Part shown: one piece after another, positions 14,884 through 16,220 of the stretch
Layout: each line of letters starts with the position of its first letter
Numbering within the stretch: the first letter of the stretch is position 1
Assembly: GCA_964531285.1 (NCBI GenBank)
Contig: CAZHDI010000077.1
Location: forward strand, 1 to 16,220
Length of the DNA stretch: 16,220 bases
DNA from: CAZHDI01 sp964531285
Lineage (GTDB): Bacteria > Pseudomonadota > Alphaproteobacteria > JAJFIK01
Direction: 5' to 3'
Translations under genes and position numbers: made by a program
Notes under the pieces: model-generated
Seen by the model: the letters and a program-made list of their open reading frames with translations, nothing else
Databases searched by the model: none
What the model was told of the DNA's origin: nothing

Positions 14884-15759
14884 TTACCGGGTCGGGACCG
14901 GTTCCTCGCCGCGATAGTCGTAAAAGCCCCGGCCGGTCTTGCGCCCGAGCCAGCCGGCCTCGACATATTTCACAAGAAGCGGACACGGACGGTATTTGGA
15001 GTCCGCCAGCCCCTCATACAGCACCTGCATGATCGACAGGCAGGTATCGAGCCCGATGAAATCGGCGAGTTGAAGCGGTCCCATCGGATGATTGGCGCCG
15101 AGCCGCATGGCCGTATCGATCGCTTCGACCGTGCCGACGCCTTCATAAAGCGTGTAGACCGCCTCGTTGATCATCGGCAGCAGGATGCGGTTGACGATGA
15201 ACGCCGGAAAATCCTCGGCATTGGCCGGGGTCTTTTCCAGCTTTTCGATCAGTGTACGGGCGGTCTGGAAGGTTTCTTCGCTGGTGGCAATCCCGCGGAT
15301 GATCTCCACGAGCTTCATCATCGGCACCGGATTCATGAAATGCAGGCCGATGAACTGCTCGGGCCGGTCGGTCGCCGCCGCCAGACGGGTGATCGAAATC
15401 GACGAGGTGTTGCTGGCAATCAGCGCCTCAGCCTTCAGGACCGGGCACAGCGCGGTGAAGATCGAGCGCTTGATCTCTTCTTTTTCGGTCGCGGCCTCAA
15501 TGACGAGATCGGCGTCCTTCATGTCGCCGATCTGGGCCGCCGTCTGGAGCCGGGACTGTGCCCCGTCCATATCCTTCTGGCTGATGATCCCGCGCCGCAC
15601 CTGCCGGGCCATATTGCCCTCGATCGCGGTGCGCGCCTCATTCAACCGATCGGTGCTGATATCGTTGAGCAGCACCTCATACCCGCCGAGCGCACAGACA
15701 TGGGCGATGCCGTTGCCCATCTGCCCCGCGCCGATCACACCGATTTTTTCTATCTTCAT
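14884..15759 (-). CDS. hbd: 3-hydroxybutyryl-CoA dehydrogenase
   Basis: NAD(P)-dependent oxidation of (S)-3-hydroxyacyl-CoA to 3-oxoacyl-CoA (or the reverse), cytosolic; 291 residues, normal for the stand-alone enzyme (280-295). The N-terminal Rossmann motif is GAGQMG (10-15). The catalytic residues, by comparison with the human short-chain enzyme, are Ser119 (in SNTSS), His140 (in LHFMNPVP), Glu152 and Asn190 (in VNRILLPM). The C-terminal dimerisation domain is complete, with NHPMGPLQLADFIGLD and KTGRGFYDY. The ATG at 15759 gives the standard family start, but I see no Shine-Dalgarno before it. In alphaproteobacteria this gene typically follows etfB-etfA, as here, and serves fatty-acid or poly-3-hydroxybutyrate metabolism. 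A terminator and a separate promoter lie between etfA and this gene, so it can be controlled on its own. The stop codon is 10 bases from the N gap. Confidence 0.96.
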   Translation of the reverse strand: MKIEKIGVIGAGQMGNGIAHVCALGGYEVLLNDISTDRLNEARTAIEGNMARQVRRGIISQKDMDGAQSRLQTAAQIGDMKDADLVIEAATEKEEIKRSIFTALCPVLKAEALIASNTSSISITRLAAATDRPEQFIGLHFMNPVPMMKLVEIIRGIATSEETFQTARTLIEKLEKTPANAEDFPAFIVNRILLPMINEAVYTLYEGVGTVEAIDTAMRLGANHPMGPLQLADFIGLDTCLSIMQVLYEGLADSKYRPCPLLVKYVEAGWLGRKTGRGFYDYRGEEPVPTR

Positions 15760-15830
15760 GGCAATCGCAATCGTTCTTGATGGCAGACGCGCCTGATCGT
15801 GCGGCGCTTATTCTTTCTGACCGGTTGCAG

Positions 15831-15843
15831 CGGCGAATCGCCG
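15831..15843. promoter_or_regulatory. 13-bp palindrome in the hbd leader
   Basis: CGGCGA-A-TCGCCG is a perfect inverted repeat around one central base, between the candidate -10 and the hbd start. It could be a regulator site or a small RNA hairpin; nothing decides between them. Confidence 0.3.
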
Positions 15844-15864
15844 GACGGTTCAGCCAGCGCTTCG

Positions 15865-15892
15865 ATATTAGACCAATGGGTCTCTTCTGCAA
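15865..15892 (-). promoter_or_regulatory. Candidate sigma-70-type promoter of hbd
   Basis: On the minus strand: TTGCAG (15892-15887), a 16-base spacer, then TAATAT (15870-15865). The -10 matches consensus in five of six positions. Transcription would give a leader of roughly 100 bases before the ATG at 15759. The spacer also contains GACC-N4-GGTC (15871-15882), a second small inverted repeat. Confidence 0.5.
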
Positions 15893-15897
15893 TGCAG
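15887..15897. promoter_or_regulatory. PhaR-like operator (CTGC-N3-GCAG) over the hbd -35
   Basis: CTGCAATGCAG is a perfect 5-bp inverted repeat around one base. It fits the CTGC-N3/4-GCAG sequence described for PhaR, the repressor of polyhydroxybutyrate and phasin genes in Paracoccus and Rhodobacter. It covers the -35 hexamer of the candidate hbd promoter, where a bound repressor would block RNA polymerase. The match to the consensus is seen directly; binding by PhaR is inferred. Confidence 0.42.
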
Positions 15898-15960
15898 CAA
15901 TTAAACGCCCTCAGGACGTGTCTCGAGAGGCCAACTTCACTAATGCCGGGCGTCGATCAT

Positions 15961-15993
15961 GAAAAAGCCCGCACCGGCAGGCCGCAGCGGGCT
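15961..15993 (-). terminator. Rho-independent terminator after etfA
   Basis: On the minus strand, AGCCCGC (15993-15987) pairs with GCGGGCT (15972-15966), and a short inner CGG/CCG helix is possible within the 14-nt loop. A TTTTT run follows (15966-15962). It lies 27 bases after the etfA stop codon and separates etfA from hbd. Confidence 0.88.
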
Positions 15994-16019
15994 GTCAATT
16001 CGATTTAGATCGGCCTGAC

Positions 16020-16220
16020 CTAGAGACCGATTTTGGACAGTTCGGCTTCCAGTTCCGGGATGGCCTGGAACAGATCCGCGACCAGACCGTAATCGGCGAC
16101 CTGGAAAATCGGCGCCTCTTCATCCTTGTTGATGGCGACGATCACCTTGCTGTCCTTCATGCCGGCGAGATGCTGGATCGCGCCGGAGATGCCGACGGCG
16201 ATGTAGAGATCCGGCGCCAC
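16020..16220 (-). CDS. etfA: Electron transfer flavoprotein subunit alpha, C-terminal part only
   Basis: Only the last 66 residues are inside the window; the start lies beyond base 16220. The sequence APDLYIAVGISGAIQHLAGMKDSKVIVAINKDEEAPIFQVADYGLVADLF is the highly conserved FAD-binding end of EtfA, including the GISGAIQHLAGM segment and the IVAINKD strand. With EtfB it passes electrons from acyl-CoA dehydrogenases to the membrane ETF-ubiquinone oxidoreductase. The first codon here reads GTG but encodes an internal valine, not a start. The gene ends in a TAG at 16020-16022 and is followed by a clear terminator, then by the hbd gene on the same strand. Confidence 0.96.
   Translation of the reverse strand: MAPDLYIAVGISGAIQHLAGMKDSKVIVAINKDEEAPIFQVADYGLVADLFQAIPELEAELSKIGL

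Overview
The window is high-GC, gene-dense DNA from an alphaproteobacterium. The gene content and order (a tlpA / argH / LptM-type lipoprotein block, a DUF2794 protein, etfA followed by a 3-hydroxyacyl-CoA dehydrogenase, and an aconitase of the AcnA type) fit this class. A Maricaulales/Hyphomonadaceae-like lineage is my guess, but I cannot prove it from sequence alone. A run of exactly 100 Ns (14774-14873) shows that this is a draft scaffold with one gap of unknown true size.

Layout. (1) 1-2050: the 3' three quarters of acnA, closed by a perfect hairpin-plus-T terminator. (2) 2143-2958: a secreted DUF1223 thioredoxin-fold protein, convergent with the next block. (3) 9712 down to 2969, minus strand: a tight five-gene run made of an ABC ATPase, an ABC-2 permease, a GldG-like auxiliary protein, a DUF4340 membrane-anchored protein and htpG (Hsp90). 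The first three genes overlap by ATGA, and the others are 10 and 19 bases apart. (4) 9830-10582, minus: a short-chain dehydrogenase with its own strong Shine-Dalgarno. (5) 10583-11005: 423 bases without a confident protein gene. They hold a strong hairpin and a long rod-like structured RNA that I interpret as a probable 6S RNA (ssrS), followed by DUF2794 on the same strand. (6) 11321-14773: an LptM-like lipoprotein, an unrecognised four-helix membrane protein, argH, and divergently a tlpA-cupin pair that runs into the N gap. (7) 14884-16220, minus: the 3' end of etfA with a terminator, then a 3-hydroxybutyryl-CoA dehydrogenase gene with its own promoter. The -35 of that promoter lies inside a CTGC-N3-GCAG palindrome that matches the published PhaR operator consensus.

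How the genes fit together. Most are housekeeping: TCA cycle (acnA), protein folding (htpG), arginine synthesis (argH), periplasmic thiol redox (tlpA), outer-membrane assembly (LptM-like) and acyl-CoA/electron-transfer metabolism (hbd, etfA). The ABC/Gld-like/DUF4340 run is a widespread but poorly understood envelope transporter set; its apparent co-transcription with htpG is worth noting. I see no mobile element, CRISPR array, tRNA or rRNA. The two most rewarding items are the candidate 6S RNA in the apparent gene desert and the PhaR-like operator in front of hbd.
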